From NCBI RefSeq assembly GCF_004214935.1, contig NZ_SFCC01000010.1:186001-250000 (forward strand): a DNA stretch of 64,000 nt, read 5' to 3'. A program made the translations under genes and the position numbers. The notes below the pieces were generated by a model, which was not told the origin of the DNA, did not search any database, and was given only the letters and a program-made list of their open reading frames with translations. Shown here piece by piece: positions 23,662-33,035 of the stretch. The stretch's first letter is position 1; each line of letters opens with the position of its first letter. The DNA is from Amycolatopsis suaedae. GTDB taxonomy: Bacteria; Actinomycetota; Actinomycetes; Mycobacteriales; Pseudonocardiaceae.

Positions 23662-24354
23662 TCAGCGGAGGGCCGCCAGCTTGGCCGCCAGATTGTCCGG
23701 TGTGCCCGGCAGCACGGTCAGGTAACCGCCGCCCGCCGGCGTGAACCCGATCCGTCCGGCGTCGATGTCGAGATAGGTGATGTCCTCACCGGCCTGCCTG
23801 CGGTCCCCACGGCGATCACGGTGAGCGGCCTGGAGGTAGCCCCAGCCGTACCGCGGGACGCCGAGGATCTCGTCGAGTTCCCTGGCCTCCGCGCTGCGCC
23901 TGCGCTCCGCACGCAGTTCGGCCCGGTCGACCGAGAACGGCGTGAACCGGGCCGGGGCGAACTCCGGCAGGTGAGCGACGAGGGTCGCCGCGTGGTCGGG
24001 GTCGCGACTGGACCTGAGCCAGACCCGGTTCCCGTCGCGCACCACGACCGCCGCCTCCCGCCCTCGTGCGGCGACCAGCACCGCGTACTCCTCGTCACCG
24101 GTGCGTACGTGGGCGTGGAAGTCCAGCTCCGGGGTCGCCAGCAGGTGCAACAGGTCGGTGAAGTCGTCGGTCAGCGACGTGCCGCGGGCCAGCCCGAGTC
24201 CGCTCAGCTCGTCGACGGCCGCGCGCTCCAGCGCGGGTGCCGCCTCGGCGGGCACGTAGACGGGCTGACCGGCGAGGGCCACGTGGGGCCGTTCGCAGCC
24301 GGTCCGGCGCAGTGCTGCGAGCAGCGTCGAGAGGGTGAGTTCGACCGTGTCCAT
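23662..24354 (-). CDS. EspG-family ESX secretion-associated chaperone-like protein
   Basis: About 230 residues with the EspG pattern: N-terminal VELTLSTLLAALRRTGCERP, LTDDFTDLLHLLATPELDFH, VVVRDGNRVWLRSS and C-terminal YLDIDAGRIGFTPAGGGYLTVLP. In mycobacteria EspG binds PE-PPE pairs in the cytosol and keeps them soluble for ESX export. ATG at 24354 forms a TGATG junction with the PPE gene stop, so the chaperone is translated from the same message as its likely client. No ESX core component (EccB-E, MycP) is in the window. Confidence 0.82.
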   Translation of the reverse strand: MDTVELTLSTLLAALRRTGCERPHVALAGQPVYVPAEAAPALERAAVDELSGLGLARGTSLTDDFTDLLHLLATPELDFHAHVRTGDEEYAVLVAARGREAAVVVRDGNRVWLRSSRDPDHAATLVAHLPEFAPARFTPFSVDRAELRAERRRSAEARELDEILGVPRYGWGYLQAAHRDRRGDRRQAGEDITYLDIDAGRIGFTPAGGGYLTVLPGTPDNLAAKLAALR

Positions 24355-25556
24355 CACCGGTCTTGCGGCTTGGACTCACCAATCGTGGCCGGCACCGGTT
24401 TCACGATGTCCCCGCCGAACAGCTCCTCCGGGTCCTCGCCCTTCACGTAGGGCGCGCGCTGGTGTTCCTTGTCCTCTTCCTTCTCGCCGCGGCCCGCCAT
24501 CGGGGCGCCGCCCATCGGCATCGCACCCGGCCGGCCGGACGCTCCGGCCGCACCGGCGGGGCCGGTCCGCCCAGCCGCGCCCAGTTCGCCGCCGCCGGTG
24601 AGGCGGCCGCCCGGTCCGGCCACCGGACCACCCGCGCGACCCGCGACGCCACCGGGTCCCCCGGTCGTCCCGGGACCGCCGGTGAAGCCACCGCGGTAGC
24701 CGGGCAGCAGTCCGCCGCCGGTTCCCGGTCCGGTGCTGGTGACCGGCGGTGGGCTGCCGAGCGCCGGTGGGCGTCCCGGCTGGTCGCCAAACGCGGGCGG
24801 GGTCTTGGGTGGGGTGGCTCCGGCCGAGCGGGTGCTGTCGTCGGGCTTCTCGGCTCCGGGTCCGGGGGTCGGTGCGGGACCCGGGCTAGGTGCCGGTTGC
24901 GGCCCGGATTGCTGCGGACCGGGGCCGTGCTGCTGCCGCGCCCCGGGCCCGCCCGGCGGGGTGATCACGCCGCCGCCACCGGGCCGTTCGCCGCCGTCGA
25001 AGCCCTTCGCGGGCCCCTGGTCGGCCATCGCGATCGGTGCGCCGGGATCGACCAGCGGGGCGTAGGAACTGGGCATGGTCTGGCCGTTGGCGGTGCTGGC
25101 CTGGTGGTAGGCGTTGAAGGCGTCGACGTTGGCCTGGCTCTGCGCCAGCCAGGTGACCATCTTCGCCTGGTGGGAGTTGGTGCCGGAGTTGACCATCGCG
25201 GTGAAGTCGTCGGCGTCGAACGCCGGCGGGTTGGGCGGGACCGGGACAACCGTGCCCCGGACGGTGCCGAAGGCGTCCCCCTGGGCGACGATCGCCTGAT
25301 CGGCGACGGTGAGCAGGTCGGCGTCCTTGGCGGCGGCGTCGGCCAGGGGCGTGGCGGCCGAGGCGGCGGCCTCGCTCGCGGCCCCCTGCCAGCCCGCGCC
25401 GATCCGGCCGTGCAGGGCGTTGACCCGCCCGGCCGCCTCGGAGAGCAGCTGGCGCAGCTGCGCGGCGCCTTCGCCCGCGCTGTGCAGCCGCGCCGGGCCC
25501 GGCCCGCCGGTGATCTGCTCGTAGATCTGGCTCGCGCTGAGCGCACCGTTGCCCAT
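24354..25556 (-). CDS. PPE-domain ESX substrate with Gly/Pro-rich C-terminal half
   Basis: A 400-residue protein. Residues 1-170 are alpha-helical with a WxG-like turn (GAGWQGAASEAAASAA) and the PPE-style segment VPPNPPAFDADDFTAMV. From about residue 185 to 370 it is low-complexity Gly/Pro/Gln/Ala (for example GGPGARQQHGPGPQ and FTGGPGTTGG), and the end EDPEELFGGDIVKP matches the C-terminal motif seen in actinobacterial WXG/PPE proteins. It is coupled by TGATG to the lipoprotein gene before it and the EspG gene after it. A secreted or surface-exposed partner is expected. Confidence 0.8.
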   Translation of the reverse strand: MGNGALSASQIYEQITGGPGPARLHSAGEGAAQLRQLLSEAAGRVNALHGRIGAGWQGAASEAAASAATPLADAAAKDADLLTVADQAIVAQGDAFGTVRGTVVPVPPNPPAFDADDFTAMVNSGTNSHQAKMVTWLAQSQANVDAFNAYHQASTANGQTMPSSYAPLVDPGAPIAMADQGPAKGFDGGERPGGGGVITPPGGPGARQQHGPGPQQSGPQPAPSPGPAPTPGPGAEKPDDSTRSAGATPPKTPPAFGDQPGRPPALGSPPPVTSTGPGTGGGLLPGYRGGFTGGPGTTGGPGGVAGRAGGPVAGPGGRLTGGGELGAAGRTGPAGAAGASGRPGAMPMGGAPMAGRGEKEEDKEHQRAPYVKGEDPEELFGGDIVKPVPATIGESKPQDR

Positions 25557-26209
25557 CAGTTGCCCCCCTGGATGTTGGTGATCACCGCCTGGGCGACCTC
25601 ACGCGCCCCCGCACACGGATCCATCTTCCCGACGTTCTTCTCCGACAGCTTCAAAATGAAGTCCATGGTCGCCCGGTCGCTGATACCCACCCGCACCCGG
25701 CACTGCCCCTTCGTCATGCTGTCGTCGGTCAAACCCCAAGCCACCGCTGGATAACTGGCGACCGGATCCAACTCCCGAAACAACTGGTACTGAGAGCGAT
25801 TGGCATACAACGCCGTCAATCCGAGATCGTGGATCTTGAGGAACTTGACCGTGATGGCGAGTTGAGTCTGGGGCTTGTGCCATTCACAACCAGGCCCACC
25901 CAGGTTGGTCGCCTCACTGGTCGCACCAGTGCCCATGTACTCCTCGACCTGCGCCGCGCTGAGCGTCGAGCACGGCTCCTGCTCGTAACGGCCGACTTCC
26001 AGCGGCCTTGATACCGACGGGGCACCAGCCCCCGGCACCGACACCTCGCCTTGGGGCGGTGGTAGCTCACCATCGCGCGGGGAGCTCACCGGAGGGCTGG
26101 AGGTCGGCGGTGCCGGAGTCGGCGTTCCGGCCACCTGACCACCGCCGCCACTTGAACACCCCACCAGCACCACGGCCAGCACCGTGGTCCCGATGACAGC
26201 CGAACGCAT
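25556..26209 (-). CDS. DUF3558 lipoprotein (single domain)
   Basis: A 217-residue lipoprotein. The signal MRSAVIGTTVLAVVLVGCSS has the lipobox LVGC, and a Pro/Ser/Thr-rich linker follows to about residue 60. One DUF3558 domain follows (PCSTLSAAQVEEYMG, GPGCEWHK, QCRVRVGI, MDPCAGAREVAQAVI). It lies between the WXG-like and PPE genes with TGATG junctions on both sides, implying a role at the cell surface with the exported pair. The double-domain relatives at 35363-39336 are a separate group. Confidence 0.85.
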   Translation of the reverse strand: MRSAVIGTTVLAVVLVGCSSGGGGQVAGTPTPAPPTSSPPVSSPRDGELPPPQGEVSVPGAGAPSVSRPLEVGRYEQEPCSTLSAAQVEEYMGTGATSEATNLGGPGCEWHKPQTQLAITVKFLKIHDLGLTALYANRSQYQLFRELDPVASYPAVAWGLTDDSMTKGQCRVRVGISDRATMDFILKLSEKNVGKMDPCAGAREVAQAVITNIQGGN

Positions 26210-26604
26210 CAGAACTTGCCACCCTTCGACTCGACCTCGCCCTTGGCGTCGTCCTCGGCGGCCGCGTACTTGCCCGCCGCCGCCCGGAACTTCGCGGCCT
26301 GATCAAGGCAGTACTGGACCCGTCCCTCCAGGGACTGGTCCGCCAGCACGCCCGACTGCTTGATCATCTTCGCGTTGTCGGTACTCGCGTACTCCAAGCC
26401 GGGTCCCTCTACCTCAGCCATCGCCCCGGTGTGCTCCCGGGCCCGGGTGAACAGGTCCGCGAGGGACTCCCACTCGTTCGCGATGGAGACCAGTTCGTCG
26501 GGCGCCAGGGCGAAGCCGGGCCCTCCGGGCTTGACCGCACCCGCGGCCTGCGACAGCGGGTCCGTCCCCGCGTAGTGGGCGACCGGCTGCTGCGGCTGTG
26601 TCAT
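26209..26604 (-). CDS. Small WXG100-like helical protein, first gene of ESX-linked set
   Basis: A 131-residue protein predicted to be largely helical. The segment IANEWESLADLFTRAREH carries W and acidic residues in the style of ESAT-6/WXG proteins, and CLDQAAKFRAAAGKYAAAEDDA is a second helix; the tail is KGEVESKGGKF. ATG at 26604 is chosen because GGGAGGA lies 6 nt upstream; a frame to 26658 would add 18 residues without support. Its place ahead of DUF3558, PPE and EspG genes suggests it pairs with the PPE protein, replacing a PE partner. Confidence 0.7.
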   Translation of the reverse strand: MTQPQQPVAHYAGTDPLSQAAGAVKPGGPGFALAPDELVSIANEWESLADLFTRAREHTGAMAEVEGPGLEYASTDNAKMIKQSGVLADQSLEGRVQYCLDQAAKFRAAAGKYAAAEDDAKGEVESKGGKF

Positions 26605-26722
26605 CGGTGATCCTCCCCATCCCCGAGACTGGACAAGCTGGCCTAGGCCACTTATCATGACCCGGCTGGACCACTATGCCACGAACCGTGCTCGCGCGAC
26701 CACGGAATGCGCGCGACAGCGG

Positions 26723-28303
26723 TCACACGAGCGGGCGCGTCGCCTGCCAGAGCTGTTCCCAGGTCTGCTTCGGCTCCCGGCAGATGTACACCGCCTGCCC
26801 CTGGGTGCCGTTGTTGATCCGGTGGCCGTTGTCCACCAGCGTCACGGCCTCGACCTCGCCGAACATGTTCTCCGCGTCCTCCGGCGAGTAGCCGATGACC
26901 AGTGCCGTCGTCGCCGACTCCGGCGGGGCTCCGAAGTACCAGTACCCGCGGTGCGGGCTGTGCACCGGCGGCAGGCCCCGCTCCGGGCCGTACTCGTCGA
27001 GGGCGCCCGCCTGCCAGTAGTGACCCGCCAGCACCGTCGTGGTGGCCCGCTCGCTCTCCGGGATCTGCTTCCAGGCCCGTTCGACGGCGTCCACCATCTG
27101 CGGCCAGCCGAACTCCTCCAGCTGCATGTTGGCGGGACTGACCGGCTGGTCCTTGTAGTGCGACAGCGGCCAGATCGGCGGCCCGCTGGGCAGGCCCCAC
27201 AACATCAGGATGCCGGCGAACGTGTAGATCGGCGCGGCCACCCACGGCACGTAGCGGGCCTTCGGCGCACGCTGCTCGATCACCACCGCCGCGGCCGCCC
27301 AGCAGACGGCGAACAGGCCGGCGAAGTAGAACGGGCGGCCGTTGCTGTACCAGAACGCGGCGACGATCCCGATCGTCGCCAGGCCGTAGAAACGGTACGG
27401 CTTCAGCGTCGGGGCGAACAGCAGCGCCAGCGCGCCGAGGCTGAACAGGATGGCGCCGAGCGGTCCGGCGACCCAGGTGAACGCGACCGGCAGGAACGTC
27501 TCCCTGCTGCCCCCGGACGCCTCGATCTCCTTGGAGACCACCTGCGTCATCTCGATCTGCGGCCAGTCGTGCTGGATCTGCCACAGCACCCACGGCACCG
27601 CCAGCAGCACCGCCACCAGCGCGCCGAACCACAGCTGCTTGCGGATCAGCATCACCCGCGGCCCGAGCAGCAGGACACTGGCGCCGATGCCGATCCAGAA
27701 CACCACCAGCATCGCCTTGCCCTGCAGCCCGACCGCGGTGGCCAGGCCGGCGAACAGCAGCATCCGGTCCTCGCGGGTGCGGACCCAGCGCACCAGCAGC
27801 CAGCTGACCAGCGTCCAGGAGAACGAGTCGAACGACTGGGTGGACAGCGTGTGGCCTGCGCCGTACAGGAAGAACGGCGACACCGCGTAGACGCCCGCGG
27901 CCAGCACCTGCGCGCGCCGCCCGCCGCCGAACTCCCTGGCGATCTGCGCGGTGATGAACACCCCGAGCATGACCAGTGCGATCACCGGTAGCCGGGAGCC
28001 GGGCACCCAGTCGCCGAAGACGAACTCCATGGCCCGCGCGACCAGCGGGACCAGCGGCGGCTGGTCGGCGAGGCCGCTGTCCAGGTTCCGGCCGGCGGCG
28101 CGGAAGTACAGCTCGTCACCGAAGAAGCCGTACCGCCCGCTGGTGAGCAGCAGGAGCAGCGCCACCGCGCCCGCGATCACGCATACCGGCACCCTGGCCA
28201 GCGCAGGAACGGACCGCGACGGCTCGGTTTCGCGCTCGCTTACGGTTTCGGTTTGCAAGAAAGTCTCCGCGACGTGCTCAGACGTGACACTCAAGGTTGT
28301 CAC
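26723..28303 (-). CDS. GT39/ArnT-like polytopic glycosyltransferase
   Basis: About 526 residues with roughly eleven membrane helices and a C-terminal soluble domain. The first periplasmic loop GFFGDELYFRAAGRNLDSG followed by DQPPLVPLVAR has the acidic pair and proline motif of the PMT_2 (GT39/GT83) family, which uses polyprenyl-phosphate sugars to modify lipids or proteins outside the membrane. The start is uncertain: GTG at 28303 (VTTLSVTSEHV) has no clear ribosome site, and the frame is open further but would run into the divergent regulator gene. The gene is alone on its strand; substrate unknown. Confidence 0.85.
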   Translation of the reverse strand: MTTLSVTSEHVAETFLQTETVSERETEPSRSVPALARVPVCVIAGAVALLLLLTSGRYGFFGDELYFRAAGRNLDSGLADQPPLVPLVARAMEFVFGDWVPGSRLPVIALVMLGVFITAQIAREFGGGRRAQVLAAGVYAVSPFFLYGAGHTLSTQSFDSFSWTLVSWLLVRWVRTREDRMLLFAGLATAVGLQGKAMLVVFWIGIGASVLLLGPRVMLIRKQLWFGALVAVLLAVPWVLWQIQHDWPQIEMTQVVSKEIEASGGSRETFLPVAFTWVAGPLGAILFSLGALALLFAPTLKPYRFYGLATIGIVAAFWYSNGRPFYFAGLFAVCWAAAAVVIEQRAPKARYVPWVAAPIYTFAGILMLWGLPSGPPIWPLSHYKDQPVSPANMQLEEFGWPQMVDAVERAWKQIPESERATTTVLAGHYWQAGALDEYGPERGLPPVHSPHRGYWYFGAPPESATTALVIGYSPEDAENMFGEVEAVTLVDNGHRINNGTQGQAVYICREPKQTWEQLWQATRPLV

Positions 28304-28343
28304 AAGCCGGTCACGCCGCTCCGGGTAGGGGCATGATGTCCCC

Positions 28344-31300
28344 ATGCGGTTCGGCGTTCTCGGTCCGACGGAGGTGCGTACCGCCGCCGGCGAGGCGGTC
28401 GCCGTCGGCGGCCCGCGGGTCCGCGCCCTGCTCACGCTGCTGCTGCTCGACGCGGGCCAGGTGGTGCCGACGGCCCGGCTGGTCGACGGCCTCTACGGCG
28501 ACAACCCGCCCGCCGGCGCCGCCAACGCCCTGCAGTCGCAGGTGTCCCGCCTCCGGCAGGCGCTGCCCGGCGTCGAGCTGGAGCACTCCCCGACCGGCTA
28601 CCGGCTGCGGGTCGAGCCCGACGACGTCGACCTGCACCGCTTCGACCGGCTGGTGGCCAGGGGCCGGGCCGCGCTCGCCGACGGTGACCTCGCCACCGCC
28701 GCCGACCTGCTCGCCGCCGCACTGCGCCTCTGGCGAGGCCCCGCACTGGACTCGCTGCCCGCGCCGGGCGCGCTCGCGCGACGGTGGGAGGAACTGCGGC
28801 TGACCGCGACCGAGGACCGCATGGAGGCGGCGCTCGGCCTGGGCGAACATCAGGAACTCGTCGCCGAACTACGCGAGCTGGTGGCGGCGAACCCGCTGCG
28901 GGAACGGCTCGCCGCCCAGCTCATCCGCGCACTGCACGCGGCGGGTCGACGGGCCGAGGCACTGGCCGTGTTCGCCGAGACCAGGACCGTCCTGGCCGAG
29001 GAGCTGGGCACCGACCCGTCGGCCGAACTGGCCGCGGTCCACCTGGCGGTTCTGCGGGCCGAGCCCGCTCCGACGGGCAGGAGCACACCGCTTCCCGCGC
29101 AGCTGACCAGCTTCGTCGGCAGGGACGACGAGCTGGAACGGCTGGCCGGACGGCTCGCCGCCAGCAGGCTGGTCACCCTCACCGGGCCGGGCGGGACGGG
29201 CAAGACCAGGCTGGCCGTCGAGGCGGTCCGCTCGGCCGGATCGCCGGTCTGTTATATCGAGCTGGCGCCGCTGTCCGACCCCGCCGAGGTGGCGCCGGCG
29301 GTGCTCGGCGCGCTCGGCCTGCGGGACGCCCCGCAGCGCACCGGCGAGCCACCGGCGGATCCCACCGACCGGCTGCTGACGGCGTTGCGGGACCGCGAAC
29401 TGCTGCTGGTGCTGGACAACTGCGAGCACCTGATCGACGCGGCCGCGGAACTGGCCGAGCGCCTGCTCGCCGGGTGTCCCGGCATACGTCTGCTGACGAC
29501 CAGCAGGGAACCGCTCAACATCCCCGGCGAGACCGTCAGCCCGGTTCCGACGCTGGCCGTGCCGCCCGCGGACGTCCCGTTCGACACTGCCCTGCGCTAC
29601 CCGGCCGTACGCCTGTTCCTCGACCGCGCCGCGGCGGCCAGGGCCGACCTCGTGCTCGGCCCCGCGGACCTGGAGCCGGTGCTGCGGATCTGCCAGGCGC
29701 TCGACGGCCTGCCGCTGGCCGTCGAGCTGGCAGCCGCGCGAGTCCGGTCGCTGTCGGTGGCCGACATCGCCGCCCGCCTCGGTGACCGGTTCGCGCTGCT
29801 GTCCCGCGGCACCCGGACGGCGCAGGCCCGGCACCGGACGCTGCGGGCGGTCGTCGAATGGAGCTGGGAGCTGCTCGCACCCGCCGAGCAGGCGCTGGCC
29901 GGTGCGCTGACCGTGTTCGCCGGTGGCGCGACGCTGACCGCCGTCCAGGAGGTCTGCGCGGCCTTCGTCGACGACGTGCCGGACGCGCTGGCCGGGCTGA
30001 TCGAGAAGTCGCTGCTGGAACTCGGCACCGGCGACCGCTACCGCATGCTGGAGACCGTCCACGCCTACTGCGCCGAGCGGCTCACTGAGTCCGGCCGCGC
30101 CGGGCTCGCCCGGCGCGCGCACGCCGAATACTTCCTGGCGCTGGCCGAGCGGGCGGGCCCGCACCTGCGTACCGGTGCGCAGCTGGGCTGGCTGGACCGC
30201 CTGGACGCCGAGGTGGACAACCTGCATTCCGCACTGCACTGGGCGACCCGCTCCGCGCCAGAGCTGGCGTTGCGGCTGGTCAGCGCACTCACGCCGTACT
30301 GGTGGATGCGGGGCAAGCGCTACGAGGGCGCGCTGCTGTCGGCACGCCTGGCCCACGCCGTCGGGCCGGTGCCGCCGGAAGGCTTGGAGGAGGAACACGC
30401 GGTGTGCGTGCTGTGCGCGCACTCCGGGCTGGCCGAAACGGCCGACCTCGCTGAGCACCTGGCTGTCGTGCAGGCGGGCAGTCCGTCCTGGCCGCCGCCG
30501 CGCCAGCCGTTCCTGCTGATGCTGTGGGGCATGGTGGCCGGCCCGCCGCCCGCCACGGGACCTCCCGAACATTGGCCGGGCATTCCCGACCTGCTCACCG
30601 CCGAGCCGTGGAGCCGGGGGCTCTCCGCGTTCGGCACCGGGCTTTCCGCGCTCTACCAGGGCAAGCTGGTGGAGGCCGAGGACCACCTGCGGCACGCAGT
30701 CGAGCGGTTCCGGGAGGTCGGCGAGCGGTGGGGCCTGTCCCAGGCCGTCGCGCACCTCGGGCAGCTGACCAGCTGGCGGGGCGAACATGCCGAGGGCATC
30801 GGGCTGCTCAGCGAGGGAGTCCGGCTCTCCGAGGAACTCGGTGCCGTGGAGAGCACCGCCGACCTGCTGTGCGAGCGTGGCAAGTGCCTGGTGCTGGCAG
30901 GTGACGTCGAGGCCGCGGCCGCGGACTTCGACCGGGCGGCCGAGCTGGCCACCGAGACCGGTGAGCCGAACACGCTGGCCAGCGCGCTGGCCGGGCTGAG
31001 CACCGTGGCGTACCGGCGCGGTGACCTGGCCGGGGCCCGCGAGCGGTGCCTGCGGGCGCTGGACGTCTGCCGGCAGTCCGACACGTTCACCCTGGCCGAG
31101 ATGCGTGTCGAACTCCTGGTGCAGCTGGGCCGCATCACGTTGGCCGAGGGCGACGCGGCGACGGCCGCCGGCCTGCTGCGGCAGGCCCTGGACGCGGCGG
31201 TGGCCAGGGAGAACGCCCGCACGGCTGCCGACGCGCTGGAGGCACTCGCCGCCGCGGCCGCGCCGAGCGACGCGAGCAGGGCGGCGCACCTGCTCGGTGC

Positions 31301-31463
31301 CGCAGCCGGGGTGCGGGGCACCACGGTCGCCGGTGATCCCGACGTCGCCGCGACCAGGGAGGCCGCGGTGGGGCAGATCGGCCTCGCCGCGTACGAGGTG
31401 GCCTTCCGCGCCGGCAGGGAGCTGACGATCACCGGGGTGGAGCTGCCAGCGCTCGGTGCGTGA
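28344..31463 (+). CDS. AfsR/SARP-type transcriptional regulator with BTAD, NB-ARC and TPR regions
   Basis: A 1039-residue regulator. Residues 1-90 are an OmpR-type winged helix (MRFGVLGPTEVRTAAGE to SPTGYRLRV), 95-240 the bacterial transcriptional activation domain (FDRLVARGRAALADGD, RRAEALAVFAETRTVL), 250-500 an NB-ARC ATPase with Walker A GPGGTGKTRLA near 277 and LLLVLDNCEHLID, and the remainder alpha-helical TPR-like repeats. Such regulators activate secondary-metabolite or export genes. It is followed 30 bp later by an MFS exporter, probably in the same transcript, suggesting that the target includes export. Phosphorylation or ligand control cannot be read from the sequence. Confidence 0.92.
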   Translation: MRFGVLGPTEVRTAAGEAVAVGGPRVRALLTLLLLDAGQVVPTARLVDGLYGDNPPAGAANALQSQVSRLRQALPGVELEHSPTGYRLRVEPDDVDLHRFDRLVARGRAALADGDLATAADLLAAALRLWRGPALDSLPAPGALARRWEELRLTATEDRMEAALGLGEHQELVAELRELVAANPLRERLAAQLIRALHAAGRRAEALAVFAETRTVLAEELGTDPSAELAAVHLAVLRAEPAPTGRSTPLPAQLTSFVGRDDELERLAGRLAASRLVTLTGPGGTGKTRLAVEAVRSAGSPVCYIELAPLSDPAEVAPAVLGALGLRDAPQRTGEPPADPTDRLLTALRDRELLLVLDNCEHLIDAAAELAERLLAGCPGIRLLTTSREPLNIPGETVSPVPTLAVPPADVPFDTALRYPAVRLFLDRAAAARADLVLGPADLEPVLRICQALDGLPLAVELAAARVRSLSVADIAARLGDRFALLSRGTRTAQARHRTLRAVVEWSWELLAPAEQALAGALTVFAGGATLTAVQEVCAAFVDDVPDALAGLIEKSLLELGTGDRYRMLETVHAYCAERLTESGRAGLARRAHAEYFLALAERAGPHLRTGAQLGWLDRLDAEVDNLHSALHWATRSAPELALRLVSALTPYWWMRGKRYEGALLSARLAHAVGPVPPEGLEEEHAVCVLCAHSGLAETADLAEHLAVVQAGSPSWPPPRQPFLLMLWGMVAGPPPATGPPEHWPGIPDLLTAEPWSRGLSAFGTGLSALYQGKLVEAEDHLRHAVERFREVGERWGLSQAVAHLGQLTSWRGEHAEGIGLLSEGVRLSEELGAVESTADLLCERGKCLVLAGDVEAAAADFDRAAELATETGEPNTLASALAGLSTVAYRRGDLAGARERCLRALDVCRQSDTFTLAEMRVELLVQLGRITLAEGDAATAAGLLRQALDAAVARENARTAADALEALAAAAAPSDASRAAHLLGAAAGVRGTTVAGDPDVAATREAAVGQIGLAAYEVAFRAGRELTITGVELPALGA

Positions 31464-31493
31464 ACGGTCAGCGGCAGGTCCGACGCTGCGCAC

Positions 31494-33035
31494 ATGAACA
31501 TCTCCAACGGGCGTCGGTGGGCCGCTCTGGCCGTCTGCTGTGTGGCCAACCTGCTGATCGCCCTCGACATGACCGTCCTGCACCTCGCGGTGCCCAAGCT
31601 GCTGGAGGACCTGAAGCCGACCGCGACCCAGTTCCTCTGGATCTCCGACGCCTACGGGTTCGCCATCGCCGGGCTGCTGATCACCATGGGCAACCTCGGT
31701 GACCGCATCGGCCGGAAGAAGCTGCTGCTGATCGGGTCCGCGGTGTTCGGCCTGGCGTCGGTGCTGACCGCGTACGCGCCGACCCCCGAGTTGCTGATCG
31801 TGGCCAGGACCCTGCTCGGCATGGCGGCCGCGACGCTGATGCCGTCCACGCTGTCGATCATCCGCAACGTCTTCACCGACCCGAAGGAACGCACCATGGC
31901 CGTCGGCCTGTGGAGCAGCGTCGTCATCCTCGGGTTCGGTGGCGGGCCGGTGTTCGGCGGCTGGCTGCTGGAGCACTTCTGGTGGGGCTCGGTGTTCCTG
32001 ATCAACGTCCCGATGGTGCTCGTGGTGCTGATCGCGGGCGCGGTGATCCTGCCGGAGTCACGCAACCCGGTGGCCACCCGGCTGGACCCGCTCAGCGTGC
32101 TGCTGTCGATGGTCGGCCTGATCGGCGTGGTCTACACGATCAAGGAAACCGCGTACAAGGGCATCGACGAGCCGGACGTGATCGTCGCGGCCGTGCTGGG
32201 CGTCGGCGGGCTGGTGTGGTTCCTGGCCAGGCAACGGCGGCTGCCGCAGCCACTCGTCGACATCTCGCTGTTCGCGCAGCGGGCGTTCTCCGCGACCGTC
32301 GGGACCACCGCGGCGGTGATGTTCGCGCAGCTGGCCCTCTCGCTGACGTTCGCGCAGTACTTCCAGCTGGTGCTCGGCTGGTCACCGCTGAAGTCGGGGC
32401 TGGCGAACCTGCCCGGCATGGCCGGTGCGCTGGTCGGCGGCGTGCTCGCCGGGCTGTCCGTGCAGTGGTTCGGCCGGTCGCGGGCCATCGCGGGCGGGCT
32501 GACGCTGTGCGCGGTGTCGTTCCTGGTGCTGGCGCAGGTCGACACCGGCACGCCGTACTGGTTCGTGCTGATCGGCATGCTGATCTCCGGCGTCGGGCTG
32601 GCCACGACCCTGACCATCGCCACCGACACGGTCCTGGCGACCGTGCCACGGCAGCGGGCCAGCGCGGCGTCGGCCATCTCGGAGACGGCGACCGAGCTGG
32701 GCGGTGCGCTCGGCATCGCACTGCTGGGGACCCTGCTCGGTGCGGTCTACCGGGCCGAGCTGGTGCTGCCGTCCGGGCTGCCGCCGGAGGTCGAGGCACC
32801 GGCGCGGGACTCGCTCGGTGGCGCCGTGGCCGTGGCGGACGCCCTGCCCGCGGGGACGCTGGACTCGGCCCGCGAAGCGTTTCTGACCGGCATGGAGGCG
32901 ACCATGTACGGCTCGGCGGCGCTCGGGGTGCTCATCGCGGTCGGGGCGCTGGTCACCATGCGCGGCATTCCGAAGGTGATCGAGGAGGTCACCGAGGAGC
33001 AGCCAGCGACACCAGTCGCCGGTCGCCCTGGCTGA
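31494..33035 (+). CDS. MFS drug/metabolite exporter, DHA2 (14-TM, EmrB/QacA type)
   Basis: A 513-residue transporter with 14 predicted helices. Motif A (GNLGDRIGRKKLLLIG) follows helix 2; motif D1-like LIALDMTVLHLAVPKL lies in helix 1, and motif C-like LGFGGGPVFGGWLLEH in helix 5. These place it in the proton-driven DHA2 group that exports drugs or secondary metabolites. It sits 30 bp behind the AfsR-type regulator with a weak ribosome site. The tail overlaps the end of the convergent frameshifted gene by 47 bp. Confidence 0.9.
   Translation: MNISNGRRWAALAVCCVANLLIALDMTVLHLAVPKLLEDLKPTATQFLWISDAYGFAIAGLLITMGNLGDRIGRKKLLLIGSAVFGLASVLTAYAPTPELLIVARTLLGMAAATLMPSTLSIIRNVFTDPKERTMAVGLWSSVVILGFGGGPVFGGWLLEHFWWGSVFLINVPMVLVVLIAGAVILPESRNPVATRLDPLSVLLSMVGLIGVVYTIKETAYKGIDEPDVIVAAVLGVGGLVWFLARQRRLPQPLVDISLFAQRAFSATVGTTAAVMFAQLALSLTFAQYFQLVLGWSPLKSGLANLPGMAGALVGGVLAGLSVQWFGRSRAIAGGLTLCAVSFLVLAQVDTGTPYWFVLIGMLISGVGLATTLTIATDTVLATVPRQRASAASAISETATELGGALGIALLGTLLGAVYRAELVLPSGLPPEVEAPARDSLGGAVAVADALPAGTLDSAREAFLTGMEATMYGSAALGVLIAVGALVTMRGIPKVIEEVTEEQPATPVAGRPG

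Noticed and set aside
23662-26604. Complete ESX (type VII) secretion locus
   Set aside because: Only substrate and chaperone-like genes are present; no EccB, EccC, EccD, EccE or mycosin gene occurs in the window.
28869-31976. 1035-codon minus-strand frame antisense to the AfsR-type regulator
   Set aside because: It lacks any domain and arises from third-position GC in the regulator gene.
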